From Paludibaculum fermentans (GTDB taxonomy: Bacteria > Acidobacteriota > Terriglobia > Bryobacterales > Bryobacteraceae): a stretch of 64,000 nucleotides of DNA. The DNA lies in NCBI RefSeq assembly GCF_015277775.1, contig NZ_CP063849.1, positions 9,224,711 through 9,288,710 of the forward strand, given 5' to 3'. The notes beneath the pieces were generated by a model, which had not been told where the DNA came from, made no database searches, and saw nothing but the letters and a program-made list of their open reading frames with translations. Made by a program: the position numbers and the translations under genes. Shown piece after piece: positions 1 to 8,261 of this stretch (within the stretch, counting starts at the first letter, position 1; the number at the start of each line of letters is the position of its first letter).

Positions 1-447
1 GTAGGGAAGATCCAGCACGCGGGCGAAGCCGCGCCGGTATTCGAACACGTCCTTCGCCGACGGCATCTTCAGCAGATGCGTCACCGTGCCGCCGAGAACC
101 CGGAGCGTCACCCGGAACGCGTCGCCTACCTGGACCACGTCGTCTACCTCTGCTTGGCTCAACTGCTCGATGACCCGGCTCGCTTCGAAGGCGTCCACTT
201 CGGGCGCGTTCTCCTCGGGCACACGGATCTTCGTCAGCAGTGCGGCGTCGGCATCCTCGGAGTTCGGGATGGTCGTTTCGGACACGCCTCGCCCCAACTG
301 CTTCACAATGACCTTGCGCTTCCGCTGGCGCTCGATCCATTCCTCATCGTTGGGGAACCGGACGCGAACAGTTTTCAAGCCTGTGGGCGTGCGCAGCTGC
401 AGCGCGATCGGGCGCGCGGCGTCAAACACTACAGGAGTCGTTTCCAT
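1..447 (-). CDS. Phage protein in the tail-assembly-chaperone position, 3' part cut by window
   Basis: An open frame starts with ATG at 447 and runs off the left edge, giving 149 residues (starts METTPVVFDAARPIAL). It follows the tail tube gene by 11 bp in the same direction, where siphoviruses commonly place a tail assembly chaperone. The visible part is soluble and charged, without membrane segments. I do not recognise a family from the residues; the role is inferred only from gene order. Confidence 0.6.
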   Translation of the reverse strand, partial: METTPVVFDAARPIALQLRTPTGLKTVRVRFPNDEEWIERQRKRKVIVKQLGRGVSETTIPNSEDADAALLTKIRVPEENAPEVDAFEASRVIEQLSQAEVDDVVQVGDAFRVTLRVLGGTVTHLLKMPSAKDVFEYRRGFARVLDLPY

Positions 448-458
448 CAGAGTCCTTT

Positions 459-1499
459 CTACTGGCAGATGCTGTCAACGCCGCATTTGGCGACGGCGGA
501 GATGATGCCGTTGGTGGAGTCGTACATCGGTAGGCACTCGACCGCCACTGTGACGATGCCGTCCGTCTCACCCACCTCGGCGGTCGCGAAGGAGACCTTT
601 TCCCAAGTGATTTGCAGAGAGTTGTTCGCGTCATAGGTGAGGGTGATAACCGCCGTGCCCGTCGTTTGGCTCTTGAGCTTCGTCAGCTCGGTCGAGCCGT
701 TTTCGAATCGGGCGGTGAAGCGCAATGTGCCCTGCCGCTTGCCAAACTCGAGGCGGCCGCGGATGGCTCCGCTCGTGGCATCGCCCGGCGTCTGGAAGCC
801 CGACCCGGGAAAGAACCCCGCATCCATGAGGATGTTGTTCTTCCAACTGGTCTCCAGCGAAACGATGTTCTTGTTCGAGACATAGTTGACGCCGTTGATT
901 GCCAGGGCCAGGGAGGCAGACGGCAACAGCTTTTCGAGAGTCGCCGCCGGGACGACGATGCCGGAAGGCTCGGTCAGCTTGCCCGAGCCAACGAATTCGA
1001 CGTTGATCTTCGAGTTGGCGCGACCGGGCCCGCTGCCGATGGAGATAGTCCAACCCTCGATCGCGCAGCCCACCGCCATGCGATCCACAACAACGCCGGC
1101 GCCTGGGCGGATCTGCTCGACGAAGGAGAAGTACGGCAACTCGGCCGCGTCGCCGGCGGCCGGAAACAGTGGCGTGCACGTGTACGTGAAGTTGGGGTTG
1201 GTGCCCGACTTCACCACCTTGCCGAGCGAAAACGCCATGGCCCATGCCGCGATCTCCGCACTCAGGTACTTTTCGATGGTGCTCCCCGCATCCCAGGACG
1301 TCTGGAAGGACTGCGTGGGGAATTCGTGACCCTTTCCGAATTCGTCGGCGTCATTCTCCGTGTTGAGTTTCGGGTTGGCGAGGGCGGCGTTCAGCTTGCG
1401 CAGTTGCCACATCTGCACCGCCGAGTTCGCCGTGGCGATGTCGGTCTGCTTCTGCTTGCCGAAGCAGATCAGAACTTCCTGCAACCTACTCGTCGACAT
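459..1499 (-). CDS. Phage tail tube (major tail) protein
   Basis: The product is 346 residues (starts MSTSRLQEVLICFGKQKQ). It has the long, beta-rich, Gly/Thr/Ser-rich character and the length of the large siphovirus tail tube proteins that form the hollow tail shaft. It has no signal peptide or membrane segment. It lies between a tail-terminator-like gene plus a 53-residue gene on its 5' side and the partial tail gene on its 3' side, the usual place for the tail tube. The ATG at 1499 overlaps the end of the 53-residue gene by 14 bases, suggesting coupled translation. The family call rests on order and general sequence character. Confidence 0.7.
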   Translation of the reverse strand: MSTSRLQEVLICFGKQKQTDIATANSAVQMWQLRKLNAALANPKLNTENDADEFGKGHEFPTQSFQTSWDAGSTIEKYLSAEIAAWAMAFSLGKVVKSGTNPNFTYTCTPLFPAAGDAAELPYFSFVEQIRPGAGVVVDRMAVGCAIEGWTISIGSGPGRANSKINVEFVGSGKLTEPSGIVVPAATLEKLLPSASLALAINGVNYVSNKNIVSLETSWKNNILMDAGFFPGSGFQTPGDATSGAIRGRLEFGKRQGTLRFTARFENGSTELTKLKSQTTGTAVITLTYDANNSLQITWEKVSFATAEVGETDGIVTVAVECLPMYDSTNGIISAVAKCGVDSICQ

Positions 1500-1647
1500 C
1501 GGGTTTCACCTCCTCTTTCGTGTTCGGCGGCGGGCACTGCGACCACCCCGTGATCATCAGAGGCACAAGCGTCTCGGGCTTTGCCTCGACCTCCTTCGGC
1601 TCGCCCTGCCCGTGGGGAGGCCGCAGCCACACGCGTTCGTCAGTCAT
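1486..1647 (-). CDS. Small phage protein, 53 residues, unknown function
   Basis: A short frame beginning MTDERVWLRPPHGQGEPKEV and ending PDVDE. Its ATG lies inside the last codons of the tail-terminator-like gene (GATGACTGA arrangement) and its end overlaps the tail tube start by 14 bases, so it is tightly packed in the tail operon. It is Pro/Glu-rich with no recognisable domain. Small proteins of this kind often sit between the neck and tail tube genes of siphoviruses; no function can be given. Confidence 0.65.
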   Translation of the reverse strand: MTDERVWLRPPHGQGEPKEVEAKPETLVPLMITGWSQCPPPNTKEEVKPDVDE

Positions 1648-2113
1648 CGCCAATCTCCGTGAAGGACATGTTCACCTCGAAGTAGTCCAAACCCTCCGCG
1701 TCCGTGGATCGCTGAATGGACGGGATGTCCATCGGGTAGCAGGAGGGGTGGACGGTGGAATTGAGCATCGGGACGCCAGCCGATCCCGGAGCGCCCTTGG
1801 TAATCAGCCGGAACAGCCGGTAGTACGCCGTTGGCGGATCGCCGTCGAAAGTCTCCCGTGCGCGCAAGAACAGCGACACCTGGTGTTTCCACACGTCGCT
1901 CCCGCCGAAGCTGCCGGGCGAAGTCCCCTGCCAAGCGGCCATGATCGACGGCGCCGGCATCTGGTGGATGGCGTAGGCAAGGCTCGACCGCTTCGGGTAT
2001 TGATCGTGATAGGCATAAATCCGGTCCGGATCGCCGCCCATCTCGCTGACCAACTCCGGGATGTCCCGGAGCATCGCCACCAGGGCATCCACGAGTTCCG
2101 ACGTGTCGATCAT
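1640..2113 (-). CDS. Tail terminator/tail completion-like protein
   Basis: The product is 157 residues (starts MIDTSELVDALVAMLRDIPE). An N-terminal helix is followed by alternating strands, the size and pattern of gpU/gp17-type tail terminators that cap the tail tube at the head-proximal end. It comes directly after the gp10-like gene, overlapping it by 4 bases (ATGA), and before the tail tube, which is the classical position. No catalytic motif is expected. The call is inference from size and order. Confidence 0.6.
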   Translation of the reverse strand: MIDTSELVDALVAMLRDIPELVSEMGGDPDRIYAYHDQYPKRSSLAYAIHQMPAPSIMAAWQGTSPGSFGGSDVWKHQVSLFLRARETFDGDPPTAYYRLFRLITKGAPGSAGVPMLNSTVHPSCYPMDIPSIQRSTDAEGLDYFEVNMSFTEIGDD

Positions 2114-2565
2114 CGTTGCTTCCCGCCCAGCACGCGTTCCAGGGTGAGTCGCTTCACGCTCTCTGCAAACACCCGCCGCGCCGCTTCCGTCACCGCTGCC
2201 TTATTGCGCGCCGAGAAGACCATCCATGCTTCGATCTTCTGGTTGGCCCATGCCTTGATCCGGTCCTTGCGCGTCGAAAGACCCGAGCGCGCTTTGTTCT
2301 CGCTGACTGTGCGCACCTGGAAGTTACGCAGCATGTCGCCTGTGAACGTGAGAGTGCGGCGATTGCCCCGGCCCCGCTTGGTCTTCCAGATGGCGTACCG
2401 CTTGGTGAGGGGCTTGGCCGCGGAGTCCGTTGGACCCTGCGCGGCCGCGAGACGGTTCTTCACCACCGCCACGCCGACGTTCGCGATCTTGAACATCTGG
2501 TGCTGCGGGAAAGTGAGGCGGTCGAGGCGAATCTGCTTCTTCTGCCAGATGCGTACTGAGGGCAT
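2110..2565 (-). CDS. HK97 gp10-like head-tail/neck protein
   Basis: The product is 151 residues, strongly basic and helical (starts MPSVRIWQKKQIRLDRL, ends ERVLGGKQR). Its size, basic charge and position between the FII-like joining protein and the tail terminator match gp10/virion morphogenesis proteins that seal the neck between head and tail. It overlaps the next gene by 4 bases. Sequence identity in this family is low, so the assignment leans on gene order. Confidence 0.55.
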   Translation of the reverse strand: MPSVRIWQKKQIRLDRLTFPQHQMFKIANVGVAVVKNRLAAAQGPTDSAAKPLTKRYAIWKTKRGRGNRRTLTFTGDMLRNFQVRTVSENKARSGLSTRKDRIKAWANQKIEAWMVFSARNKAAVTEAARRVFAESVKRLTLERVLGGKQR

Positions 2566-2567
2566 CG

Positions 2568-2870
2568 TTACACCTGCCGAAGCCGGAGCACGACCGCGCC
2601 GCTCGTGTCCGCCTCGACATCAAAGACCTTGTAAGTCACGCCATCCACCAGGACTTCATCCCCTCGCGCCGGCTGCTGCGCGAAATCCGCCAGCCGCACA
2701 AACAGCACCGCGTAGACGCCGGGCACGTTCTCCTGCGCCTCACGAGTGTTTTCGAAGATGCCCCTGATAGCCGCCTGGCTGCCCGTCTGCGGCAGATACG
2801 CAACCTCCCTGCCGAACGATCCGAGCACGGTGCCGTTCAGCCCATTCAGCAGGGAGGTCCAGTCCGCCAT
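2568..2870 (-). CDS. Head-tail joining protein, gpFII-like
   Basis: A 100-residue protein (starts MADWTSLLNGLNGTVLGSFG) with a C-terminal beta-rich half containing ARGDEVLVDGVTYKV. This resembles the 'xGDxvxxdGxxYxV' core of lambda FII-type joining proteins that bind the portal-connector end. It sits 3 bp after the capsid gene. The two flanking gene assignments (capsid E and gp10-like) support the role. Confidence 0.65.
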   Translation of the reverse strand: MADWTSLLNGLNGTVLGSFGREVAYLPQTGSQAAIRGIFENTREAQENVPGVYAVLFVRLADFAQQPARGDEVLVDGVTYKVFDVEADTSGAVVLRLRQV

Positions 2871-2873
2871 GGC

Positions 2874-3881
2874 TCAGGCCTTCGTGCCTTTGACCAGAAC
2901 TTCCGGCCGCAGACAAATGGGCAGCGGGTTCTGCTGCGTATGCAGGTCGGTGCCGCGCCCAAACTTCCGCGGCTCCTGCTTCGCGTACAGCGGCAGACCC
3001 AGCGTATTCGCCGTCTCGTTGAAGTCCGCTGGCGCGAAGTACGTCCGGAAGGTGTTCGCCGTGCCAATAGGGAGGAAGTGCGCCTCGTCGTCGGCGATGA
3101 ACTTCCGCACCGTGCCGTTGGCGTCGGTCGCCTGGCCGCGATATTCCTCGAACGTCACGCCGCCGAACGTGAAGCCCGAGCGGTAGTCGTTGCCGAGTTG
3201 CTGGTTGCGCTGATAGTACTGGAATGCCTCCTTCACCTTCGCGTGCGTGGTGAAGGCGTCGTAGAAGCCCTGCGAGCAAAGGCACTGGATGCCCGTCATG
3301 AACTCGCCCTTGAGGTTGTCCTCAATGTGGCGCTTCACCTCGAGCACCTTCAGCAGCACTTCGGTGCCTGCCGTCGCGAGGGCGAAGCTCACGGTCTTCG
3401 CCGTGATGCCGAACTCACTGTACAGGTCGTAGAGCGTCGAGCCGTCAGCGTCGAGGATCACGCCTTTGAGAGCGCCCATCCGCAGGTACTCGAGCGTGAT
3501 GGCGTGCTTGTTGCGCATGTTCTGCAGTTTCAGCGCCAGCAAGTTCGCCAGGGCGTCGGTCTCCGTTTCGGAGCCGAAGGCCCGGATGCCCTGAACTTCC
3601 TCGGGCAGCACGGCATCGTCGTGTGGGATGTGCGGGATCACGAACGAGCGCACTTTGCGCTTGCCGATCGTGCCCACGGTACCGGGCGCGCCGACCGGTT
3701 GCGTCGGCAACAGGTTCAGCACGCCGCTCATCTCTTCGATGATGATGGTGCGCGTACGCACGCCCTGCGGCGCCATGAGGTTCAACTGCTCAATGCGACC
3801 GTAGGTGTTCGGGATCTTGTTGATGGCGGCGGTGAGCGCCGTCATGTTGAAGGCGTCCGTCGAAAAGGGATTCAGCATCAT
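2874..3881 (-). CDS. Major capsid protein, lambda gpE family
   Basis: The product is 335 residues (starts MMLNPFSTDAFNMTALTAAI), the normal length for the Phage_cap_E family. Family-like features visible are the N-terminal 'NPF..DAFNM..LT.AINKIPN.YGRI' region, the 'G.EIR.FGSE.E'-like stretch (QGIRAFGSETETDA), and the C-terminal 'YFAPADFNETANTLGLPLYA' region. It forms the icosahedral shell. A strong AAGGAG lies just before the tandem ATGs. It follows the decoration protein gene by 3 bp and precedes the joining genes, as in lambda-type heads. Confidence 0.93.
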   Translation of the reverse strand: MMLNPFSTDAFNMTALTAAINKIPNTYGRIEQLNLMAPQGVRTRTIIIEEMSGVLNLLPTQPVGAPGTVGTIGKRKVRSFVIPHIPHDDAVLPEEVQGIRAFGSETETDALANLLALKLQNMRNKHAITLEYLRMGALKGVILDADGSTLYDLYSEFGITAKTVSFALATAGTEVLLKVLEVKRHIEDNLKGEFMTGIQCLCSQGFYDAFTTHAKVKEAFQYYQRNQQLGNDYRSGFTFGGVTFEEYRGQATDANGTVRKFIADDEAHFLPIGTANTFRTYFAPADFNETANTLGLPLYAKQEPRKFGRGTDLHTQQNPLPICLRPEVLVKGTKA

Positions 3882-3884
3882 GGG

Positions 3885-4259
3885 TTAGGCTCCTTCCCGG
3901 ACGAGAACGCCCAGGGTCTTCAGTTGGCCGATGGCGGTGCTCTTCTGCGGAGCAGTGATGCCGCCAGGCCAGACCAGCTTCTTGTCCGAGCAGATGGCAT
4001 GCCGCGCGATGATGACGCCGCCCTTGTCGGCGGCGGAGGCATCGACACCCAGCAGCAGCACGCCGGCGGCGTTCTGCGATCCGTCGCTGGCAGCCGGCGC
4101 GAGCACCGTCACCTTCCCGCTTGCGGTGATGATCCCGACCACCGTGCCGGTGGCCAGGTTCTGGCCGGAGACGACCACCACTTCGTCGCGACTGTAAAGG
4201 CTCTCCGCCTCGTGCTTCAGCCAGTCGCCAAGATAGTTCTGTTCCGATTGAACGGGCAT
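3885..4259 (-). CDS. Head decoration protein, lambda gpD-like
   Basis: A 124-residue beta-rich protein (starts MPVQSEQNYLGDWLKHEAES). It contains 'VSGQNLATGTVVGIITASGK' and 'GVDASAADKGGVIIARHAI', typical of gpD-like decoration proteins that stabilise the expanded capsid. It lies one base after the prohead protease gene and directly before the capsid gene, the canonical protease, decoration, capsid order. Confidence 0.88.
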   Translation of the reverse strand: MPVQSEQNYLGDWLKHEAESLYSRDEVVVVSGQNLATGTVVGIITASGKVTVLAPAASDGSQNAAGVLLLGVDASAADKGGVIIARHAICSDKKLVWPGGITAPQKSTAIGQLKTLGVLVREGA

Positions 4260-4260
4260 T

Positions 4261-4596
4261 TCAGTTCACTCCTTTCCCGGCGAGACGCTCGACGGCCTTC
4301 ATCACCGGACTGTTCTCTGGATTGGCCTTCACGCTGGTGCCGGTGTCCGGCATGACGTGGGACCGGATCTCGGGTGCATCCTCCGCGGCGCGTGCCTCCA
4401 TGAGGTGTTGCCGGGCCTCGGCGGGGCCGACGTCCCTCGCCAGAAGCGCGGCCGCGCGGGTAGGCATGCCGGCGAGCGCGCAGAGTTCCACGATTTCCCG
4501 CGCTTCGGCGTAACCCTGCCTGCGTGCCTCCGCGCGGATGGCGTCAAGATCGACGGCAGAGTCCTGTCTCTCCGCCGCGAGCGGTTCTTCGTGCAT
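4261..4596 (-). CDS. Candidate nested scaffold protein inside the prohead protease gene
   Basis: In the same frame as the protease an ATG at 4596 (MHEEPLAAERQDSAVDLDAI) is preceded by GGGAGA with a 6-base spacer. It would give a 111-residue, charged, helical product covering only the C-terminal tail. This copies the lambda C/Nu3 arrangement, in which the scaffold is made from an internal start in the protease gene. The element has no other obvious scaffold gene. The internal start is visible; its use is inference. Confidence 0.45.
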   Translation of the reverse strand: MHEEPLAAERQDSAVDLDAIRAEARRQGYAEAREIVELCALAGMPTRAAALLARDVGPAEARQHLMEARAAEDAPEIRSHVMPDTGTSVKANPENSPVMKAVERLAGKGVN

Positions 4597-5469
4597 ACTG
4601 GTTCTCCCTTGGTTTTGAGTTGAAAGTGCTGCTGGGCCGATCGCCGCGCGCAGGTCGGCCAATGCATCCTGGCGAGTGCCCACCCGGTCGGCAAACTTCA
4701 CATTGAGGGCGTCGCTGCCGAAGAAGAGGCCGGCCTCGGTCCCTCGGATGGCGGCCTCCGGCAATCCCCGGTTTCGGGCGACCGTGTTCACGAGCAACCC
4801 GTAGGTACGGGCGATCTCACCTTCGAGGATGCCCTTCGCCTCGTCGCTGAGCGGCGCGTGTGGATTGAAGTCGGCCTTGCGGGCACCGGCGCTGACGATC
4901 GTGTAGCGGTAGCCCATCTTCTCGTCGCTGACGCTCATGTCGAGGTGGCTCACGATGACGCCCACGCTGCCGACACCGGAGGTACGACTGACGTAGAGGC
5001 GCTGTGCCCCTGACGCCAGCAAATACGCGGCGCTGAAGGCATCGTTGTTGGCAACAGCGAAGAGAGGCTTCGTCGCGCGTGCCGAATACACCGCGTCGGC
5101 CACATCAAAGGCGCCGGCCACCTCGCCACCGGGCGAGTCGATTTCAAGCAGGATCCCTTCGATTGCCGGGTCCGTTGCGGCGTCTTCAATCTCCTGCTGG
5201 ATGTCCACGTAGGACCGTAGCCCAGACAAGGCGTCCAACCCGCGAGTCTTATGGACCAGCGTCCCTTCGACCGGGATGATGGCGATGCCGTCCGTCGTCA
5301 CTTCGTATGGCTTTCGCGAAGCTCGCTCGGTGGCGGCGGCGGCCGACACCGGCGGCACTTCAATCCCGAGCCGAGGTGCGAGCGCCGCAAGGATCACCTC
5401 GAGTTTCTGCGGCGCGATCAGCAACGGGGTATCAAAGATTCGCGTCGCCAGATGCGGTAGCGGGTGCAT
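4261..5469 (-). CDS. S49-family prohead protease (SppA/ClpP-like)
   Basis: A serine protease that should process the portal and scaffold during prohead maturation. I place the start at 5469 because a strong AAGGA lies just upstream; an ATG further upstream (5496) has no comparable site. The product is 402 residues. The SppA-like core shows GILLEIDSPGGEVAGAFDVAD, a nucleophile region DAFSAAYLLASGA, then GVGSVGVIVSH and a probable catalytic Lys in SAGARKADFNPHAP. A helical tail of about 110 residues follows, which looks like a scaffold segment. The gene overlaps the portal gene end by 38 bases. Confidence 0.9.
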   Translation of the reverse strand: MHPLPHLATRIFDTPLLIAPQKLEVILAALAPRLGIEVPPVSAAAATERASRKPYEVTTDGIAIIPVEGTLVHKTRGLDALSGLRSYVDIQQEIEDAATDPAIEGILLEIDSPGGEVAGAFDVADAVYSARATKPLFAVANNDAFSAAYLLASGAQRLYVSRTSGVGSVGVIVSHLDMSVSDEKMGYRYTIVSAGARKADFNPHAPLSDEAKGILEGEIARTYGLLVNTVARNRGLPEAAIRGTEAGLFFGSDALNVKFADRVGTRQDALADLRAAIGPAALSTQNQGRTSMHEEPLAAERQDSAVDLDAIRAEARRQGYAEAREIVELCALAGMPTRAAALLARDVGPAEARQHLMEARAAEDAPEIRSHVMPDTGTSVKANPENSPVMKAVERLAGKGVN

Positions 5470-6883
5470 TCGGTTCCTTTCGTGGATCGGAGTCATATTC
5501 GAGGCCGAGTGAATCGGCGCGCGCATTGTCGGCGGCGATCTCGCGGTCGATCCCTTCCGCGTCGTAGCCCTGTTCGGAGACGACCTCGGCGCGGCTCTTG
5601 AAGCCTGCGCGCACGGCCATGATCTGGGCCTTGATGTCCTTCAGCGGATCGACCCAGGCGAAGCCGGGCGGAATCCACTTCACGTTGTAGTAGGGCGCCA
5701 GCTCCCGCGCCTTCGGCAGCGCGCCGCTCAGCACTGCCGCGTCGATCCAGGCCTGCCAGATCGGGCGGCACATCTGGAACACGATCACCTGGTGCTGAAA
5801 CTGTTCGCATCGCCTGCGAAACTCCAACAAACCCGCCCGGATCGAGGAGTAGTTCACACCCGTGAGATCGCCGGTCAGTTGCTCATAAGTGATCCCCATG
5901 CCCGCCGCGATGCTCCGCAACTGCACGCGCATGAAGGTTTCGTAGGTGGCACCCACATCAGCGGGAGAGGAGAACTTCACGTCCTCGCCAGGCAGCAACA
6001 CCTGAAGCGTTCCCGGCTCGAGGCCCGCCAAGGCTGCGCCCGTCGAGTCCGGATTCGCCTCACCCAGCAGCGAATCCTGCGGAGCGTTCTTTGTGACGAA
6101 GCCCGCAAACATCGCTGCCGTCTTCTTCCGCACGAGCTCGGCGTCGTCGTATTGGTCGAGCTCATAGAGCTTGACGAGCACCTGCGTCAGCCAAGGCTGA
6201 CCCCGTAATTGGCCAGGCCGCAGTGGCCGGAACAAATGCAGGACGAATTCCGCGGGCACCCGCACCAGCTCGGTTGAGGCCATCGGATTCAGAGCGTCGC
6301 CAGGATGTTCACGATAGAGGCGATAAGCGACTCGCTTCCCAATCCCGTTGAACTCGATGCCGGCACGAACGTAGTTCCCGTTCTCCAGCTTCCGCGTCTC
6401 ATTGGTCGGCAGATGCTCAGCTTCGAGGACCTGAAGCTGCAGCGGCACGGACAACCCATCCTTTGGCAAACGCGGGCGCAGACGGACGAAGCACTCGCCC
6501 GCTTCCATCACCGACCGGCAAGCAAGTGACTGCAGCCCGTAGAAATCCGTCAGGCCGGAGGCATCGGCTTCGTCTGTCCACCGCAGCCACAACGCCTGGA
6601 TCTGCTCCTTGATCGCCGCGTCCGCGTGCTGCGACTGCGGCTTGATGCCCGTGCCGATGCAGTTTCCGATGAACGCATCAAGGGCGTTCGTGGCCCAGGG
6701 ATTCCGGCGCACCATATCCCGCGAGCGCGACCGTAACGTGTCCCCGCTCTGAAAGACGAGCGTGTTGATGTCGCCCGTGGACGGCGCCCAGCCGGTGGTG
6801 CGCCGAGTCGCAGCAGCCGCCTCGTAATCGGATGCGGCGCGCAGCCTCGGCAATGCCGCCCGGAGTCGATTCCAGAATCCCAC
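5432..6883 (-). CDS. Phage portal protein, lambda gpB family
   Basis: The product is 483 residues, normal for lambda-type portals. Family-like regions are 'RSRDMVRRNPWATNALDAFIGNCIGTGI' near residues 50-80, 'LQVLEAEHLPT' and a long 'GITYEQLTGDLTGVNYSSIRAGLLEFRRRCE' block in the C-terminal half. The protein forms the ring at one capsid vertex through which DNA enters. It lies between the gpW-like connector gene (5 bp upstream) and the prohead protease, the lambda W-B-C order. Confidence 0.93.
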   Translation of the reverse strand: MGFWNRLRAALPRLRAASDYEAAAATRRTTGWAPSTGDINTLVFQSGDTLRSRSRDMVRRNPWATNALDAFIGNCIGTGIKPQSQHADAAIKEQIQALWLRWTDEADASGLTDFYGLQSLACRSVMEAGECFVRLRPRLPKDGLSVPLQLQVLEAEHLPTNETRKLENGNYVRAGIEFNGIGKRVAYRLYREHPGDALNPMASTELVRVPAEFVLHLFRPLRPGQLRGQPWLTQVLVKLYELDQYDDAELVRKKTAAMFAGFVTKNAPQDSLLGEANPDSTGAALAGLEPGTLQVLLPGEDVKFSSPADVGATYETFMRVQLRSIAAGMGITYEQLTGDLTGVNYSSIRAGLLEFRRRCEQFQHQVIVFQMCRPIWQAWIDAAVLSGALPKARELAPYYNVKWIPPGFAWVDPLKDIKAQIMAVRAGFKSRAEVVSEQGYDAEGIDREIAADNARADSLGLEYDSDPRKEPNAPATASGDANL

Positions 6884-6888
6884 TGTCT

Positions 6889-7092
6889 TCAGAAGCCCTT
6901 TTGCGTCTGCACGCGGATCTGCCGGATCACAGGCACGCCGCTGTTTTTCGTCACGTCCGCCTCGGCGGCTGCGATCGCTTCCTTCAGTTCCTCGACGGTC
7001 CGGTACTCGATCTCCCGGTCACCGAAGCGAACTCGGCGCACCCCGTTGGCCAGAGCATCGCGCAGCGCCTGCAATTGTTGGTCCGTATACAT
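6889..7092 (-). CDS. gpW-like head-tail connector protein
   Basis: A 67-residue protein (starts MYTDQQLQALRDALANGVRR). Two helices flank a beta hairpin (RFGDREIEYRTVEELKEAI), matching the small gpW family that attaches to the portal ring after packaging. Position immediately before the portal gene agrees with lambda. In lambda gpW follows the large terminase directly; here about 5.7 kb of methylase, membrane-protein and insert genes lie between them. Confidence 0.8.
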   Translation of the reverse strand: MYTDQQLQALRDALANGVRRVRFGDREIEYRTVEELKEAIAAAEADVTKNSGVPVIRQIRVQTQKGF

Positions 7093-7177
7093 CGGGTCCT
7101 TCGCCTGCCAATCGCCTCGAAGATTCTTCTGAGGATTCCCTTGCTATTGCGCCGCACCGAAGCGATTCATGTGTTCG

Positions 7178-7423
7178 ATGCAACGCACCACCAAGACCAC
7201 CAAGCAGACCGCCGCAGAAACCTACGCCGCGCGCCACGCCGAATGCGCCGACCTGCTCAAGCGCATCGCCAGCCGCCTGGAGCAGCACAAAGCGAGCCAG
7301 GCGCAGGAGCCCGCCAACTGGGGGTACGCCGGCGACCTCGGCCGCGTGACCGAGGAACTCGCCTACGTCCTGGCCAGCCTCGGCGACCGCAGCGCCGTCG
7401 ACGCCAAGGGGCTGGAGTACTGA
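7178..7423 (+). CDS. Small unknown protein, first gene of plus-strand insert
   Basis: A frame of 81 residues (starts MQRTTKTTKQTAAETYAARH), helical, with no membrane segment or named motif. An ATG 9 bases earlier (7169) is an alternative start; neither has a clear Shine-Dalgarno. It is the first of three plus-strand genes embedded in the minus-strand late region and lies 2 bp before the next gene. I do not recognise a family. Confidence 0.55.
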   Translation: MQRTTKTTKQTAAETYAARHAECADLLKRIASRLEQHKASQAQEPANWGYAGDLGRVTEELAYVLASLGDRSAVDAKGLEY

Positions 7424-7425
7424 CC

Positions 7426-7653
7426 ATGACCCGCGACGAACTCACTGCCTGGGCCACGCGGAACGGCTGGGCGCTCGACCGCTGGGGCCACCTCAAGAAG
7501 GAGTTCGACAACGGCACGCACCGGCTGAAGTTGAGCCGCATCGCCGCCCGCCACGAAATTTCGACGCCGTTTGGCTGGGCACGCCTGGCCAGCGGCTATC
7601 TCAAGAACTTGCACCTAACCGCCGACGGCAAGCTCGCCGGCATGAATCGATAG
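7426..7653 (+). CDS. Small unknown protein, second gene of plus-strand insert
   Basis: A 75-residue product (starts MTRDELTAWATRNGWALDRW). The pattern 'GWALDRWGHLKKEFDNGTHRLKLSRIAARHE' recurs in small proteins of mobile elements without a known function. A GGAG lies shortly before the ATG, inside the preceding gene's end. It is basic and soluble. Spacing of 2 bp to the gene before and 15 bp to the gene after suggests one transcript. Confidence 0.6.
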   Translation: MTRDELTAWATRNGWALDRWGHLKKEFDNGTHRLKLSRIAARHEISTPFGWARLASGYLKNLHLTADGKLAGMNR

Positions 7654-7668
7654 ACCAGGAGAACAAAC

Positions 7669-8244
7669 ATGACCACTTTCACGATCGACACCGAGAACAA
7701 CATCACGGCGTTTGCCGAGTACGAGGATGCGCTGAACCACCGCATCGGAAGCACCGAAGGTACCTTTGCCAGCGAGAAGGAACTGGCCAAGCTGACCAGC
7801 CAGTGGCCGATCGGCCGCTTCGTCGACGTTTGGAACAACTTCGCCGGCGTGGTGCCCTTCGACACGCTGAAGCCGGTCAAGAAGTTCACGGACCGCAAGA
7901 CGGCGGCCACCCGCATCTGGAAGGCGGTCCAAGCACTGACGCCCGCCCCCGCGCAACACGCGGCCCCCGCCGCGCCGAAGAAGGCCAAGGCGACCAAGGA
8001 GGCCACGCCCAAAGAGGACGCCACGGGGCCCAAAGCCGCGCGCGAGGGCAGCAAGAAAGCCATCGTACTCGACATGCTCCGCCGCCCGGCTGGCGCGACT
8101 CTCGCCGACATCATGTCCGCCACCGGCTGGCAGGCGCACAGCGTCCGCGGCTTCATCTCTGGCGGCCTCTCCAAGAAAATGGGCATCAAAGTCGAATCCT
8201 TCAAGACCGAGAGTGGCGCGCGCGCCTACCGCGTGAGCCAGTAA
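7669..8244 (+). CDS. DUF3489-domain protein
   Basis: The product is 191 residues. The N-terminal half (TFTIDTENNITAFAEYEDAL through WKAVQALTP) is followed by an Ala/Lys/Pro linker and a C-terminal winged-helix-like DUF3489 region with REGSKKAIVLDMLRRPAGAT and ATGWQAHSVRGFISGGLSKK. DUF3489 proteins are common in proteobacterial and acidobacterial mobile elements and are thought to bind DNA; function is unknown. AGGAG precedes the ATG. It is the last gene of the insert, followed by a terminator hairpin. Confidence 0.85.
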   Translation: MTTFTIDTENNITAFAEYEDALNHRIGSTEGTFASEKELAKLTSQWPIGRFVDVWNNFAGVVPFDTLKPVKKFTDRKTAATRIWKAVQALTPAPAQHAAPAAPKKAKATKEATPKEDATGPKAAREGSKKAIVLDMLRRPAGATLADIMSATGWQAHSVRGFISGGLSKKMGIKVESFKTESGARAYRVSQ

Positions 8245-8261
8245 CAACTCCCTCGCGCTAC

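Noticed and set aside
612..1553. Long plus-strand open frame opposite the tail tube gene
   Set aside because: Arg/Gly/Ala-rich antisense shadow in GC-rich DNA; the minus-strand frame has normal protein composition and fits the operon.
2940..4355. Long plus-strand open frame opposite capsid and decoration genes
   Set aside because: Antisense shadow rich in Arg, His and Val; the minus strand encodes clear capsid E and gpD-like proteins.
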